NCBI GenBank assembly: GCA_020086605.1
Contig: JACBWW010000020.1
Span: 12,522,898-12,586,897 of the forward strand
Source: Lanius collurio
Taxonomy: Eukaryota; Chordata; Aves; Passeriformes; Laniidae
Reading direction: 5' to 3'
DNA: 64,000 nt
Below are positions 39,181 to 52,370 of this stretch, one piece after another (the stretch's first letter is position 1; every line of letters begins with the position of its first letter). Made by a program: the position numbers and the translations under genes. Under the pieces are notes generated by a model. It was not told where the DNA came from. It searched no databases and saw only the letters and a program-made list of their open reading frames with translations.

Positions 39181-39368
39181 CTGCATGTTACTCTGAGCTT
39201 CTACTCTCTTGCACTTCCTGTTTCACAGGTGAGGCAGGTGCTTCTCTCACTTCCTGTTTCACAGGTGTGGCAGGCATCTCACCATTGACGCTCTCCACAC
39301 CAGTAACAGACATCAAGCTTTTCCGTTCTTTGGAGTTTGACTTGTGATCCACTTTTGTGACTCGAAAT
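39181..39368 (-). CDS. RELL1: RELL1 exon 6: RFRV motif, duplicated tail, stop
   Basis: The acceptor ctcacctcag opens the exon at 39368. With the two bases from exon 5 it reads RFRVTKVDHKSNSKERKSLM, then SVTGVESVNGEMPATPVKQE. The TAA stop is at 39190-39188. RFRV is the OSR1/SPAK docking motif. The C-terminus carries two 12-residue copies, PATPVKQEVREA and PASPVKQEVQES, where human RELL1 has one (PATPVKRERSGTE), so this tail is longer than the mammalian one. A possible donor, CAG|GTATCA, follows at 39180, only 7 bases after the stop. Confidence 0.92.
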
Positions 39369-42300
39369 CTGAGGTGAGCAAAAGAAAGTTCACTTGTATT
39401 TCCCCAGAGATCAGTTAGACCATTCTAGGACCAATAGCATAGGCAGGAACAAATTTCCAGGTCCCAAGAACAGGATATCAGAACAGACACCTACATGGAC
39501 CCTACTTCACTTCAGAGCATCTTCCTTCCTATTACCTGCAGGTATTTCTAGAACTCACCAGTCCTGAATCACACTTTCTCAGGGAATTGTGTTTTGAAGC
39601 AGAATCCATAGATTGCATACCACTTCTTAGAACAGTAATATTCAAAGACAACTACAACATAAGGTAGGAATTAAAAATAACAAAGAGAAGGAAGTGTTTT
39701 CTATAGCCTCACACTTACCTGAGAAACATTAAATTCAGAGAAATGTATTAGAATGCAATTCTTGTTTCTTTTTATCCTGCATCAATCGAGCAAGAGCCAT
39801 AGACTTATACCCACCATAAATGTCCACCTTTTTACATAGTTCTTAAAACAAACAAACAAAAAAATCAGATACAACTTCCAGAAACTACTTCAGTCTAATA
39901 GTAACAGGGCTGTAAAAAAAAAAATCACTGATGTTATAAACAGAGCAGAATCAATGAATATCTGATCCAACACCAGCTGCTGTAACATGCCTAAGAGAAG
40001 TACACAACAAAATGACCTAGGCCTTACCTCCCCACAGAAAGGACTGTAACTTCTCCAATACGACTTCTTCTGTTCTCTTTAGATTTTTGAGCTGGTTTTA
40101 TAAGGTGCCATCGTTTGTGACTACAGCGAGTACAAACATCCTTTTCTACCACTCCTCCAACAGTATGGAAGTGATGGGCTTTGCAGCTGTGTCTGAACGG
40201 AACAACACCCGGTGACAAAGGAGTCCCCGGACTCACTGGACTCTCAGGAGAGGTAGGAGATAATGGGCTGTAGGGAAAAGAAATAAAGAAAATTTAATGT
40301 TTACTACACAATACTGTTTCTCCAAAAGGAAAAAGTATGAAATCCAACCTTCAGCTAGTGAATAGCTAGTTTTCACAGGGAACATTTATTTGTGAGGATG
40401 TCCAGCTTAAGGATCCCTTCAATAGTATATTTTTGCAATTAGAATCACTTTCACGAATTAATTCAGCTGCAATCATGCGGTTAAGGTAACTAACACAAAA
40501 GACAAGGAAACCAAGAAGGAAAAAATTCAGGCTAAAGTAGAAGAGAACAGGTTACATGAATTCATACTGATGACAACATTTAATAAGCCAATTATAGTCA
40601 CAAAAGAACTACCCTGGAGAACAACAGAAAGTATTTCAGAATTATTACAGGATCTCAAGAAACTCACAGAAGAGCACAGTCCCACAATATTGAAAGGAGG
40701 CAAAACTAAAATATCTACCACAATGACAAGAGGAAACAACAGATCATTCAGTTTCAGGGGAAAAAAAAAATAAATTTTAAGTACCTAGAAAGAAAGAAAA
40801 AGCAGTACAACCTCCAAAAGGAATTTGAGAATACCTAATCAAATCAATCTGATTTTCTTCTAAAACAGACAGATAGCAGAGATAGAAACCAGATGTACTT
40901 TTTTTGGACTTCAGCATCCATTTTGACATGGTCTTGTAACAAATTCCCCTAAAGCAGGCCAGAGATCATGAAAGGTGAAATAACTATAGAGTAAGGCAGC
41001 ATACTTTGTAACAAAAAACAAAATTAAAAACACATACAGAAAGTAATATATCTGTAATTGCTATGAAACTGGAAAGACACACTAAATGGGGCTTTTTAGG
41101 TCCTGATGATATTCAGTGTTTTAAATAGTTCACTGGGTAACAGAATAGAAGAATAGCTAAAGTACCCATAGACTTTGGGTCACCCATAGTAACTTGAAGA
41201 GGTCAAGGTAAGAAATTAGAATGATAAGAGCAGAACATGCATGTGAAAGACATTCATTCACACATACACAAACCTTACTAAAAATACTGGATGTATTGTA
41301 GTAAGGACAACACGAATTTCCAGTGTTTTAGCAGAAAACCCTTACACAAACCTACATTAAAAAGCAATGAGGCAGATGATCTTTTTTTAGAAAAAGAGGA
41401 TCATGAACTGAACATTAATCATTAACAACGTTGTTGCTTAAAAAGTACAATTTAACAGTGGAAATAACAGAAATATTACCTGTGAACCTAAATTTACATT
41501 ACTCAGCATTAATCATGCCACATCTGATCCCACTGTGTAGGTTTAGAAATGTTATTTCAAGAAAAATACTAACAAACTCTTTGGAAGAAACTCCACAGGG
41601 GAACAGAAAGAACAAACAAAAGAAGTAAGACATGCCATAGAAGACTGCAGTTATTTGGATGCTTATTTTCAAAATAAAAATATTGAAAGGAGATATTTAA
41701 TGGTCCTCAAATAAACAAGAAAATGGTATTAGGGAAGCAAAAGTTGTTCAGCATCTGAAGCAAAGACAGAACTAATGGCTTCAGGTGAGAGAAGTGTAGG
41801 TTTTACTCAGCCATTACTATTGCTATAAATAGAAAGTTTCATAGTGCACTGAACTTAAAAAGTACTACAGTGGATTCCTACTTAATTACAAAAGCTTTGG
41901 GAGTATCTATCAAATTCTGTAAGAGTAATTGTTTTTCCCTCCTCCTTACTTTTCGTATTTTAATTTACCACTGAAACTATGATCTATAACTCTCAAGATA
42001 ACGTTACACATGCCTATGCAAAAAATTCAAACAAATATTTCTACAGCACCACAGAAAAATACCTACAGTTGAGAAGAAATCCCTTTGGAAATTCAGGGTT
42101 TTTCTCAATAACCAAGCCTCTCACCATTAGAACACGTGTTTAACGGTTGCACGCTCAACTCTTTGTTTTGCTCTAACTATACAGTCCTACTTCACTATAG
42201 GTGACACAATACTACTTGAACTTCCATCTCCTCCGCCTTGAATATGAACACAGGGTTATATATGAAGAGTATTGAGAGTAGTACAGACATAGCTATGTAC

Positions 42301-45300
42301 AGATACAAGCACCTTTTCACATATGATGCATCTACAAGTTCTTTTACACATACAATGCATCTAACACAGAGCTGCTTTCTCTACATAATTATCTAAACAG
42401 GTGTGCAGCAAAAAAAACTAAGAGATAGGTCAACCAATGACTATTGCCACAATTAAAAAGAAAAAAGTAAACCAAAAGGAGACACAGAAACAGATGTCTC
42501 TTGTACGTTAGCATCTATACAAATGAAATGAGTGCTGTTCTGTTCTTTGACATCGGAGTAACTTTGGACATAACTTTACCCTGAAGTAAACCAGTATTGG
42601 CAGCGCCTGTAAATCTTTAGCTCAAAATGCAGTACAACTGTATCATGCACTAGAACACATAACCAGAAGAGCCAGTCACTAAGCCAGGGTATATGTTAAA
42701 ATTTAGGGACTCAACAACAGAAAATCAAAGCATTATTCTCTTAGCTGGTAACTCAAGCAAGCAATGTAGTCTTAGAAGTGCTCAGGAAACAAAATCCTTT
42801 GAAAGGGTATGTTTTTAGTTGCCTCAGGAAACATGCATTAAAATGAGGAGTAATTACCTTTCAGGTTCAAAGACACTGCTATCTGCTACCATGGCCTTTA
42901 ACACATCAGCATTTGCTGCAATGAGAATAAACAGAACTCTTAAAAGTGAACGGTTCTAAATTTAGGAAAAAACAAAACCAAAATCAGAGAAATTTCATCT
43001 AAAAGAAAGATGACTGCACTGTGTACATCTCCAAAAAAGCATAAGAGAAAACTGCAGAAAAAAAATGTTACTGTAATTCTATGGGTAGTCTTAACATGAT
43101 GAGCTCCTAAAATTGCACCTTATATTGCACTCAATGCTCCACCCCAGTACACGCCATGAAACACAGCCATCTAAACAAAACCCTTGAACCAGATCTCTGA
43201 ATCACCTCAGACGTTTAACACAACTTCAGATTAAAAACATCAGTTTAAGTGAGCCCTACAAAATATAAATTCATAATCAGCCAAGAGCTTTCAATTGTTC
43301 GCTTCTTATCAAAACATATGGGTTACCTAATCCCAATCTCAAGGAAAAACACACAAGCCCAAAGCACTAACAGTAAAAAAAAAACCCCAAACAACAGAAA
43401 AAAAGGCCCAAACAACAAAACCCAAAAAACTCCACATGCAAACTCAAAACCACCACTTTTCCAGAGGACTAGTCTTCATTCAGAGGTAACTCAAAGCCAG
43501 TTCAGTGGTTACAACTCTGACTTATACAAACGTAAACTTGAAAGGCTGAAGGCTCTTAGCCTATAAAAACACCCAGCCTCCTAAACTTTTCTTCTACTGG
43601 GCAAATACATTCTGAACTAATCAAGCATTCCATGGGGTGCTTAACTATCATTTTATTTTCTCAGTCACATCTTTATCCTTTACTTTGCACACACATGAAG
43701 ATACCACGTACAGAATTCAACATTAGTGCTGTATTCAAGAGCTACAAGAATCATTTCAGGACAAGAAGTTTAATCTAGTCAAACATAAAAGTTTCCACAG
43801 GCTTTAAACACTACCACTGAGAAAGCAACATTGAGCTTCTACTTCACAAACAAAGCAAAAGGCTGAACTAAAAAACCCCTAAATACCTAAAGAGTTAAAA
43901 TATCTGGAAATGCATTACCTGAATTTACCATGCAAAACAATTTTCAAGTAAGCAAGAAACTTCCCTATTGTGCTTGAAGCTATTGCCTTGTGAAGACAAT
44001 CTCAAAGAGCTAAGAATGAACAAATTGGTTATTAAATGAAAGCACATGAACATACCATACATCAGACTATCTGAAAAAACATACTTGTTATAGAACACTA
44101 TCACAAGGGCTGATAACTTCAATGTCACAATACTATACCTTCATTTTTCATGATGTAGTTAACAATCTGTCCCACAGTGTCACTATTCTCATGCATAGTT
44201 TCATTCATTTCTGTGCAAAGAAATAAATATGTTGTCAGCATCTTGGCCTTATGAATCAAAACCTGAACTATTTAAAGACAAAATAATGATAAAAAAAGTC
44301 ACAACCAAAACCGAACACACAGCAAAAGAAACATTTTTTAAAAATGGCACAATCTGTTGCCATTATGGAGGGAAAGCTTAGACAAGACTTTATCATCCTT
44401 ATCAACAAAAACTATGAACACAGGTTTATCCTCTGTACATCAGCCCTAACAAATCCAGCTAAGAAATAAATAAGCTCAGTATTTTCACAAACATACTTCA
44501 AAATTCCTTCTCTAGCCAGTAAGGGAGAGACAAACAAGAGGGCAGTATTTCTAATCCTAATAACAAGGAGAAAAAAAAACCAAAACAAATCGTTAAACTG
44601 TCTAAAGTTGCTATTCTAAAACAGATATTATTGGCTTTTAGTATGAAGGGGATTCAATTTAGGTTTTCACCACATCTACAAGGACAAAACAATTGATTAA
44701 TTTAAAAAAAAAAATCTGAAAACTTTTGGAACAGAATGCACCCATTAAAAGCTTCCCTAGAATAACCTGCAAAGGCTGAAGAAGATTAATGGGGGAACTA
44801 AAACAATGAAGAGGCAATACTGTGCCCTTTGCTAATAATTGTTGTAATGCTATATTTAAAAAATGGGCTTGAGGCAAGTTTGATAGGCTAGACTCTAAAT
44901 TCTTCTCTTATGTAGAAAATTAGAGGCCCCATCTCTGTACCCACGCTTCATCTTAATACCTGCAACTTTTCAATGTAACTTAGACACAGCTAGATCCTGA
45001 CACTGAGACACAGGGGATGTCCCCATTTCATTACCACCCACCTCACTGTCCCACTCAGGAACTAACAGATCAGACAATTCCACTCACTGCACAGATGCCC
45101 CAGGCAGTTACTGCTTAAGAACACACTGACACATCATTACTGCACCACATGGGTCTACCCTTACCACAGAGCCACTGTCATTTGCACTCATTATGAACCT
45201 ATTGAAAGAAATTAACCGGGAGAAAGGAAAAGACCCAGAGTAATTACAAGTGACTTGACTTTTGTTTTTACTTACATTTTACAAATGCTATACCAGGTTA

Positions 45301-46162
45301 CTCAAGCCTTTCCCAAGTGATAACACCCTTCCCCCCCCCCCCAAGTAAGAATAGATGGGAATACAGAACAATAAAAACAAGGGCACAAATGAACAAACAT
45401 TAGGATAAAAACAAAGGTAAAGCAGTAGACATTACTTAAAACAGAATGAAGACATTCAGTCCAAAGGTTTGGTTTCATAAAGAGAGGCGAGATAAGAATG
45501 ACAGCACAACAGGAACAAATTAGGATTGCAAAACATAAAACTAAGATTTTAGGCTTTAAATGGCAGCTTTTTGCCACTTCTCAGCTAGCACTATGTACAC
45601 TAATACTTTGTTGTTAACAGCATGTAGAATGCAGAAAAATGATCTGGTGACTCCAGCTGTGGAGTTGTAAACAAATATACTGATACTCTGATCCCTCTGT
45701 AAGCTCTTACTTGATGTTAGTAGACTTGCATGGGAAAGAAGAACACTCCTAGTTTTGACTGGCAAAAATCAAACCCCATGTAACATATAATAACAAAAAT
45801 ATTATTTTTAATATTGCTTTGATGTCAAATATAGACACAGAAATGACAGAAGTCGCACAATAAATTATTTCATAGTAGTTGCAATGTACAGAAATAGGCA
45901 TTTGTTTACTAGACTTGATTACCTATTTTTTCATCAAGTTTTTCTTCTTCTACTTCTTCAGCCTCTGTTGTACAACGATATCCTTTTTTCTTAAGGACAT
46001 GGCAGATAAGGATCCCCAATAGACCCATGATGAAGAAAACAGGAACCAAAGCAAAGGCAATATACTCTAGGTGCTCAGCCTTGCCATCACTGCCATCCGT
46101 TTTAGTTGTCAAAGTAGTTGTCTGTAAGCCATGGATTGACAAAACCCCAGGAACCTCTCCAT
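39188..46162 (-). CDS. RELL1: RELL1 (RELT-like protein 1), coding exons 2-6
   Basis: Five minus-strand exons (46162-45923, 44210-44139, 42915-42858, 40267-40028, 39368-39188) splice in consistent phase and encode 263 residues plus stop. Exon 1 is missing from this model. The order is a short ectodomain end, a transmembrane helix (IAFALVPVFFIMGLLGILI), the juxtamembrane KKKGYRCTTEAE, a DTVGQIVNYIMKNE block, a Ser/Thr-Pro-rich linker, the HHFHTVGGVVEKDVC-RC-HKRWH block, then RFRVTKV. All of these align closely with human RELL1 (271 residues). The family is type I plasma-membrane proteins that bind RELT. RFRV matches the RFxV docking motif for the OSR1/SPAK kinases. Introns 2-5 are about 1.7, 1.2, 2.6 and 0.7 kb, and intron 1 is about 10 kb. 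Confidence 0.93.
39211..39283 (-). repeat. RELL1: 36-bp tandem duplication inside RELL1 exon 6
   Basis: The plus-strand string cacttcctgtttcacaggtg occurs at 39212 and again at 39248, a 36-bp period, with similar flanks (gaggcaggtg and tggcaggcat). Because 36 is a multiple of three, the reading frame is kept and 12 residues are duplicated. Confidence 0.9.
40028..40267 (-). CDS. RELL1: RELL1 exon 5: Ser-Pro linker and His/Cys block
   Basis: A 240-base exon with acceptor ttttccctacag and donor GTAAGG, phase 2 on both sides. The first half (PLSPTSPESPVSPGTPLSPG) is a proline-directed phosphorylation-type linker. The second half carries HHFHTVGGVV, C-x2-C spacing (DVCTRC), HKRWH and GEVTVLSVG, all conserved in the RELT family. 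The last codon (Arg of the RFRV motif) is split across the junction to exon 6. Confidence 0.94.
42858..42915 (-). CDS. RELL1: RELL1 exon 4
   Basis: A 58-base exon after acceptor attctcattgcag, with donor GTAATT after 42858. It enters in phase 1 and leaves in phase 2. It encodes ANADVLKAMVADSSVFEPE and two bases of Ser, matching human ANADVLKAMVADNSLYDPES. Confidence 0.93.
44139..44210 (-). CDS. RELL1: RELL1 exon 3
   Basis: A 72-base exon between acceptor ctttgcacag and donor GTATAG, phase 1 on both sides. It reads MNETMHENSDTVGQIVNYIM then KNE, and the human counterpart is LNDSVNENSDTVGQIVHYIM. It is a cytoplasmic conserved block. The exon is too short to stand out as an ORF and was found by family similarity. 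Confidence 0.93.
45331..45342. repeat. Poly(C) run of 12 in RELL1 intron 2
   Basis: A C12 homopolymer inside RELL1 intron 2 (45922-44211). It is error-prone to sequence but has no coding consequence. Confidence 0.9.
45923..46162 (-). CDS. RELL1: RELL1 exon 2: ectodomain end and transmembrane helix
   Basis: The acceptor tttacatag precedes base 46162 and the donor GTAATC follows 45923. The exon is 240 bases and enters and leaves in phase 1. Its first two bases (AT) need one base from exon 1, giving Asp, Asn, Tyr or His; the human equivalent is Asn. About 32 extracellular residues rich in Thr come before the transmembrane segment, at roughly 46064-45993. The stop-transfer KKKGYRC follows. I see no N-glycosylation sequon in this part of the ectodomain. 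Confidence 0.93.
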
Positions 46163-46914
46163 CTATGTAAATCAATAAACACATTTATACACTGTAAATC
46201 ACTTGAAAGAATTCAGAAAATTACAAGCATGATCAAATCAAATGCAAGGTACCTTCTGTGATGATGACGACAATACTCTACTGGCTGGGAACTTACATCA
46301 GAAACAGTAGATATTCCCTCTTCACCAAACAATTACAAACGTCTGACATCCAAAAAACCTGCGTGATATTTCTTCAATGTAACAGTGAAGAACCAACAAT
46401 GTTCTAGCCTGACAGGCTTGTAATCCCAAATAGAGGGCTGGCATATTCACAGAAGAGTACCATCACCACTGCTCCTTGTTCACATCAGTGACTGAAATGC
46501 CATTCCTCCAGTCCCAAGTTCATGCAAAATTACCAATAAAATATGGATCCTTCCCCGATATGAGAGTAAATACAGGATTTAATATTGACCCTAGCATAGG
46601 AAAAATATCGAGTGTGAAAGAAATAGTCTTCATTTTTATTTTTCCTTGACAGTGGAAATTTTCAAAAGAAAGAGCATCTACCTCTACTCATCAGAATAAG
46701 GTGGGCTCATTCTTTGTTTGTCTCATATTTGGAAATCATTTTGTATTTACACTTGAAACAGGACATGAAAGAATTCTTTTTTCTTGCAAAGAATTTAAGT
46801 TGAAGCATTGTCACACACTAATTCCATACCCACAATTAAGAACTTTGGTTTCAATTAAATTCTGAATGTCAAAGATGTAAATTCCATGTTATAAACTGGG
46901 ATTTTGACCTATTA

Positions 46915-47065
46915 AAAGTATAGAATATTTATATTAGAAGGGACATCTGAAATTCATCAGTCCAAATGCCACTAAAAGCAGCACTGATTAGATCAGGTTT
47001 CACAGGTAAGCTCCATCTAGATGAACATTCCACATTTCTGGGCAACCTCTTCCAATATTAACACA
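46915..47065 (-). mobile_element. CR1 LINE 3' fragment (diverged)
   Basis: agaatatttatattagaagg, gacatctgaaattcatcag, ctccatctagatgaacattcc and gggcaacctcttccaat follow the CR1 3' pattern in minus orientation. It is strongly diverged and sits in RELL1 intron 1. Confidence 0.7.
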
Positions 47066-49274
47066 AATTTTGGCCAACATACACAAAGAAACTAAAAACT
47101 CAGTACATTCTCAATCATATCAAATATAAAAGTATAAAAAGTTCAACAGCTCAGATAAATCCAAAATTACACCTTGTATACTCAAAACTTTTGCAAACCC
47201 TTAGAGCTTATACGCACTCCCCACTCAACATAACAAAGACTTAAACATTACTATCCCAAATATGCAAGAATGCTTTTGCATTTCTAACTTCTATTATTCT
47301 CCTCCACTCCAGCCAAAAACAATTTTTTTTGAGTAGGAAATAATGACAGCCAGAAAGTGTTAGTTTTTTATCCATGTATTACACGATATCTTCCATCTAC
47401 TCGTATTTAAATGGACAAGGTAACTCACAATTAAGCCATTCATCAAACTCACTGAAGAACTGAAGAATCAGCAGAAAATCACTTCCATGACAAGGACACT
47501 TTCAAAATACAAATGTCTAGAATAATAATCCTTCCCTCTCAAAAATAAAAAAAAATTGGAAATCTCCACAAATTTACAGAGAGTGTTATTCCATAAAAAT
47601 CTCCTGCAGCAGCTGCATGACTAAGTTGCATTCTAGAAATACCAGTAAGGTGACAGACAGTGAAGAAAAGTTAAAACTACAGCTTGGTATTTACTCTGAT
47701 TTTCTTTATTCCTCTAGAAACAGTAAATCTTTTATTTTAAACCTGAATTTTTCAAAACAGTCTTGAATTGTCAGTTGAGTAGTATTCAGAGTATTTCAGC
47801 TCTTCCCAGAACCTTTTAATCTTGCTCAAAGTGAAAACAATGGAAATTATTTGAAATAACAACTAATAAACCCCAACTAGCACCAAGGGGAAAAAAAAGA
47901 TGTATTAAGCATTTCGCTAAAATAATTTTCTAGGAAATAGAAGAAATGCAGAAAAATTGAAAGAAGTGCAAACATATTACTGAACAGATCTCAAAACTAA
48001 ATGTTAAAGCAAAAATCTCAGGATATTTGCACTGGACAAAACCAGATGGTCTAGCTTGTTCTCAAAACCAAAAGAGAAAGCTATTCACTTTTAAGGGGCC
48101 AGCAATTCTACACATGACTGTATACAGAATTTACCAACATGTAACCTTTACAAGTTCTAACATATGCCTGAGTAGGACAATTGAACAATATGTAAAATTT
48201 AACTTGAAGGCTGCAATTGTTTCATACTGCAAGGAAACAAAAGACAGGAAAGGGTAAGGGATACAATCATATAACTGAGAAAGTTGATCGTACATGCAGT
48301 TTATTTGCATTCTATGAATTTATAATTCATGCTTTAATATACTAAAATATAATTTCTTTTTTTTTTTTTCTCTAACTCATCAGGTAGTAACAGCAACAAA
48401 GTCCCCCACTTAATCAACAAAGTAGTTTCATTAACTTTCGAGGCAGGAGAAAACTCATCCCACCGGAGAAGTATTACTTGGATGACTACAACATCTCAGA
48501 ATCTAAGAAATCCAACTGAAACAGTATACATCACAAGCTCTTAAGGGTATTAATAAATAAGCACCTTTCATGTTCAAACAGAGGACAAAAACACGCAGAT
48601 GCTTTGGATTTTGTTGCATTGTATCCATGTTAAGAATGAACAGGAAACACCTCCCTACTAGCAACAGCTACTTGCTAGTCGAGCTATTTTGTGGAAGGGC
48701 CACAAAATGTATCCAACTCAACTTTGTAGGTTTTCTGCCTCTCTTTGTGACACAAGTGGCATGCATTGCCCAAACAACATCTATTTTCTCCATAACCATG
48801 GCAAGGCAATTCCCACCAAACCTAGAGAGCAAGGGGGCCTTAGCACATGGCTAGAGGTCCATGCCTCAGGCTTTCCAAGTTGTGGTTCACTGCAATGCTC
48901 CAGATGCAAAGTGGCTTTAGGAGGTCCCTTCCCATTCAGTTCTCTGCTACTCCACTTGCACTGTTCCCCACAGACTGTAGCCCTGAAAACAGTTTTAAAC
49001 TCTATTACTGAGATAACCAGATTATAAGAAAAAATGCCACAAAAAGTCTTCCGTTTTAAGCAGTCATTTTACTGAAGCAGTACAGCCTAAGGTTTGAAAA
49101 ACTCCTCTGTTAAGACAATCCACTGACTGAGTATGCTGAAGTGGGGAAATAACAGTGAGCAAGGATTACCAAGCGCACTTAGAACAAAGTTTCCCAGAGT
49201 AATTGTAACAACATGGAGCCATAGTCCCAGAGTGTGTTCAAAAAATAAGGGCAGAAGAATTAATTTTGTGCAAA

Positions 49275-49475
49275 AAATTCTTAATTGTGAGAGCAGTGAG
49301 GCACTGGAGCAGGTTACTCAGGGAGGTTGTGGATGCTCCACCTCTAGCAGTGTTCAAGGCCAAGTTGCATAAGGCCTTGAGCAACCTGGTCTAGTGGGAG
49401 GTGGTGCAAGGAGGGTTGAGACTGAATCATCTTTAAGGTACCCTCCAAGCACCAGCATTCTGTGATTCTATTTTA
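49275..49475 (+). mobile_element. CR1 LINE 3' fragment
   Basis: cactggagcaggttactcag, ggaggttgtggatgctcc, gtgttcaaggccaagttgc and gcaacctggtctagtggg lead into the terminal attctgtgattctat at about 49460. This is plus orientation, antisense to RELL1, in intron 1. Confidence 0.85.
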
Positions 49476-52256
49476 AAAAGTATAATGTCCAACACAATTA
49501 CTTTTAAATCATCAAACTGAAACCTCATCAGCTTGACACAGCCACTGAAAACACAGATACAATTTAACACCATCACCACCCTCCAAAAGAGTAAACTGTC
49601 AGGAACTATTGGGGTTGGGATTTCCACCACACCCAATATGTAACACCTGTAAAAGCCTGCATGTTAAGAACCATGATTTGAATTTGTTTCTTGTTTCTTT
49701 TTCTTCCTACATAATCTTTTCTATGATTTTTGATTTCTGTTTATAGAGTGACACATGAAACACCAATGAAAAAACCTCAATAGCTAAAATCTCATCTACA
49801 GTCTACGTGATGATAATCTAGACAAATGCTCAAAGAACACACGCAGCCCATGCAAGTTGAAAATTGTGCCTGTACTGGCACGTTTTCTACTGATAGAAGT
49901 ATGTTGAAAAAATCGTAATTTATCAACTGAATACTCTGTAGCATAGATTGGTCTACTGATAGGGTTAAGGTTTATGGAGGCTTTGAACTGGGAAGGAAAA
50001 TATACTTAGAAGTATTTTTTTAGTTTAAAAATTCATTAACATGGATATTTCAACATACCAGTTTATTTACATAGGCCTGACTTTTCTTTGGTTGTAATTA
50101 GATACCTAAAAATTCAACCTCCCATTAAAATTCAACAAGAAACAAACAATAGCACAGTATTTTGCTTATTACTAGTAAAACATTAAATCAATAACATTTC
50201 TATAAAAACAGTTTATTTACACAGTCCAGAAACTGCTTAATGCCATTCATTTTTTGTTCAGAGATATAAAAATATATCATAAGCAAAGCAAAAATATCCT
50301 AGAAGAAATTAACTAGCTGAATCAAATACTTGGTGCTGTCTAACCTTATAAGTAGAGCAAAGCACTCAGCTTTCATTATCAAACACCTTACACACTCTGC
50401 CCTCAAAACCCTCAGCAATTATGACATAATGCAAAGCCAAACCCTAAGTACCTGAATGGGTGATATATTTTATGTCCCAAGTTACAGCTACATCATTCAT
50501 TGTACATTCCCTATTCCCTTTCCCTAGGGGCACATTATGCTTATATCAGACTGTTGACAGTTTACCTCATTCTCGTGATGTATGATGCTGCTTCTCAGTC
50601 AGGCCATAGCAATCTTCCTTGACTTGAGTTAATTCATAAAAGAACTCATTTGTTTCAGTGCTTTGCTGTCCTGGCATTTTTTTACACCAGTCATTGTACA
50701 CTAGTCTACATACGAAAATTACTTGAAGATATGATCTACATGAAAATATTTAGGAGTGATATTCAGCACATTTAGTGATGCTTAAGCTGTAAATAATAAA
50801 TTGCACTCATGATACTAATTCAGATCCCATGTACTCATTTGCTTAAAAATGAATATATGCCAAGTACTGTAATTCAACATTGCCTGCCTTTACTTAATCC
50901 TTACCTAAGAAGTAAAACATAAAGATAGTAAACCTCAGTTTTGGCTCTAATCACTGTTACTCAGATACAAAGGTAGGGCTCTTCCACCTCAGCAATTGCT
51001 CAAGACAATTTACAGCACCTTCAGGGAACAGAATATAAGAGGAAAAAAGTTAGCAGATAAATGAAAAACTATTCTGTCCTTCATTAAACTACAATTTTTA
51101 CATGGCATAGACAAACTTTTCATAAAGAACATGAGAAATTTCTAAAAATATTTAATCTGAATCCTGTCTTGCTTAAAGTATAACTCAGATTCTTGAAAAA
51201 CAAATCTTTTTAATAACCAAGATCAGAACAGTTTAGTTCCTATAGTAGCAATATACAACTCAGCATTAAAATAATGCACTATTTTTCTAAATCTCCTATA
51301 CTAAACCTACGTATAATCTACAGCCATCTGATAATGTCAAGCACATTCCACTTGTTTTTGTACTGTTTAATTTACAGAAAGAGGCACATAAACAACAATG
51401 TAATCTTCTCTCTGCTCTACCAGTAAAGAACCCTATCTGGTTACTCTAGATTTTGCCTATTACGCCCATGGCACTTATCTTTTATGGAATGCCTTTTAAA
51501 AAGGTTTGTTTACCTGTTATGAATTTGATTATTCTAGCAATCTACCTGCTAAAAATAAATACAGATATGTTCGCTATCTTCTTGTCCATGAAGTTTAAGG
51601 AGTTACAGGATCATATTCCCTGCTTTCAGGCATGAAAATGAAACACAGAGATCAATCTCACAGTATACATAAACAAACTATTGTTGGCCTTAATGCTAAT
51701 TAATATTTAAACAAATTAAATATGATTACACACAAAAAGTATAAGACAAATGAAATATTACTCTATGGCACACATTCTGTTCAAACATCTCAGCTAAGCA
51801 CCGCTGGAAAACATGCCTCAGTAGCAACATCACTTCTCCCCCTCCTCATCATTAATGCGCCAGCCCTCCCATGTGCAGAAAAAGGGTAATCACTTAAGGT
51901 TCAAAATAATCAGAATATTGTTTGCATGGGTGGGTTTTGGTTCTTTTGGGGGGTTTTCTGGTGCTTTTTTTGTCTTTTCCTTTCTTTCATACCTGGTTCA
52001 CTTCTGTTCAATTCACCACACAGACATACACACTGCTGCTAAAAGGGCATAATCAAAGCATTGCTTAAGCTTTTTGTGGCAATGCCACAATGAGAAATGG
52101 TCAGGAAGCCTGTGACACCAGCTCCCCCCGCAAGGAAAAGACACCTGATGATGATACCTAGTGCTTCATCGTCTCCTGGCTCTAGAGGAAGTGTATTTTG
52201 AACTACATTAAACACTTACGACACTTCCTACCTCCAGGACAGATATCAAAGGTGGA

Positions 52257-52370
52257 TGGATCATAGAATGATTTGGACTGGAAAGGACTTTAAGGACTAT
52301 GTAATCCCAACCCTGCCACCACTGGGTAGGACACCGTCACTGGATCAGATTGCTCAGTCTGGATGTGCTC
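52257..52370 (-). mobile_element. CR1 LINE 3' fragment
   Basis: atcatagaatgatttggact, ggaaaggactttaaggac, ccaaccctgccaccactggg and atcagattgctcagt. A short CR1 3' end in minus orientation in RELL1 intron 1. Confidence 0.82.
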
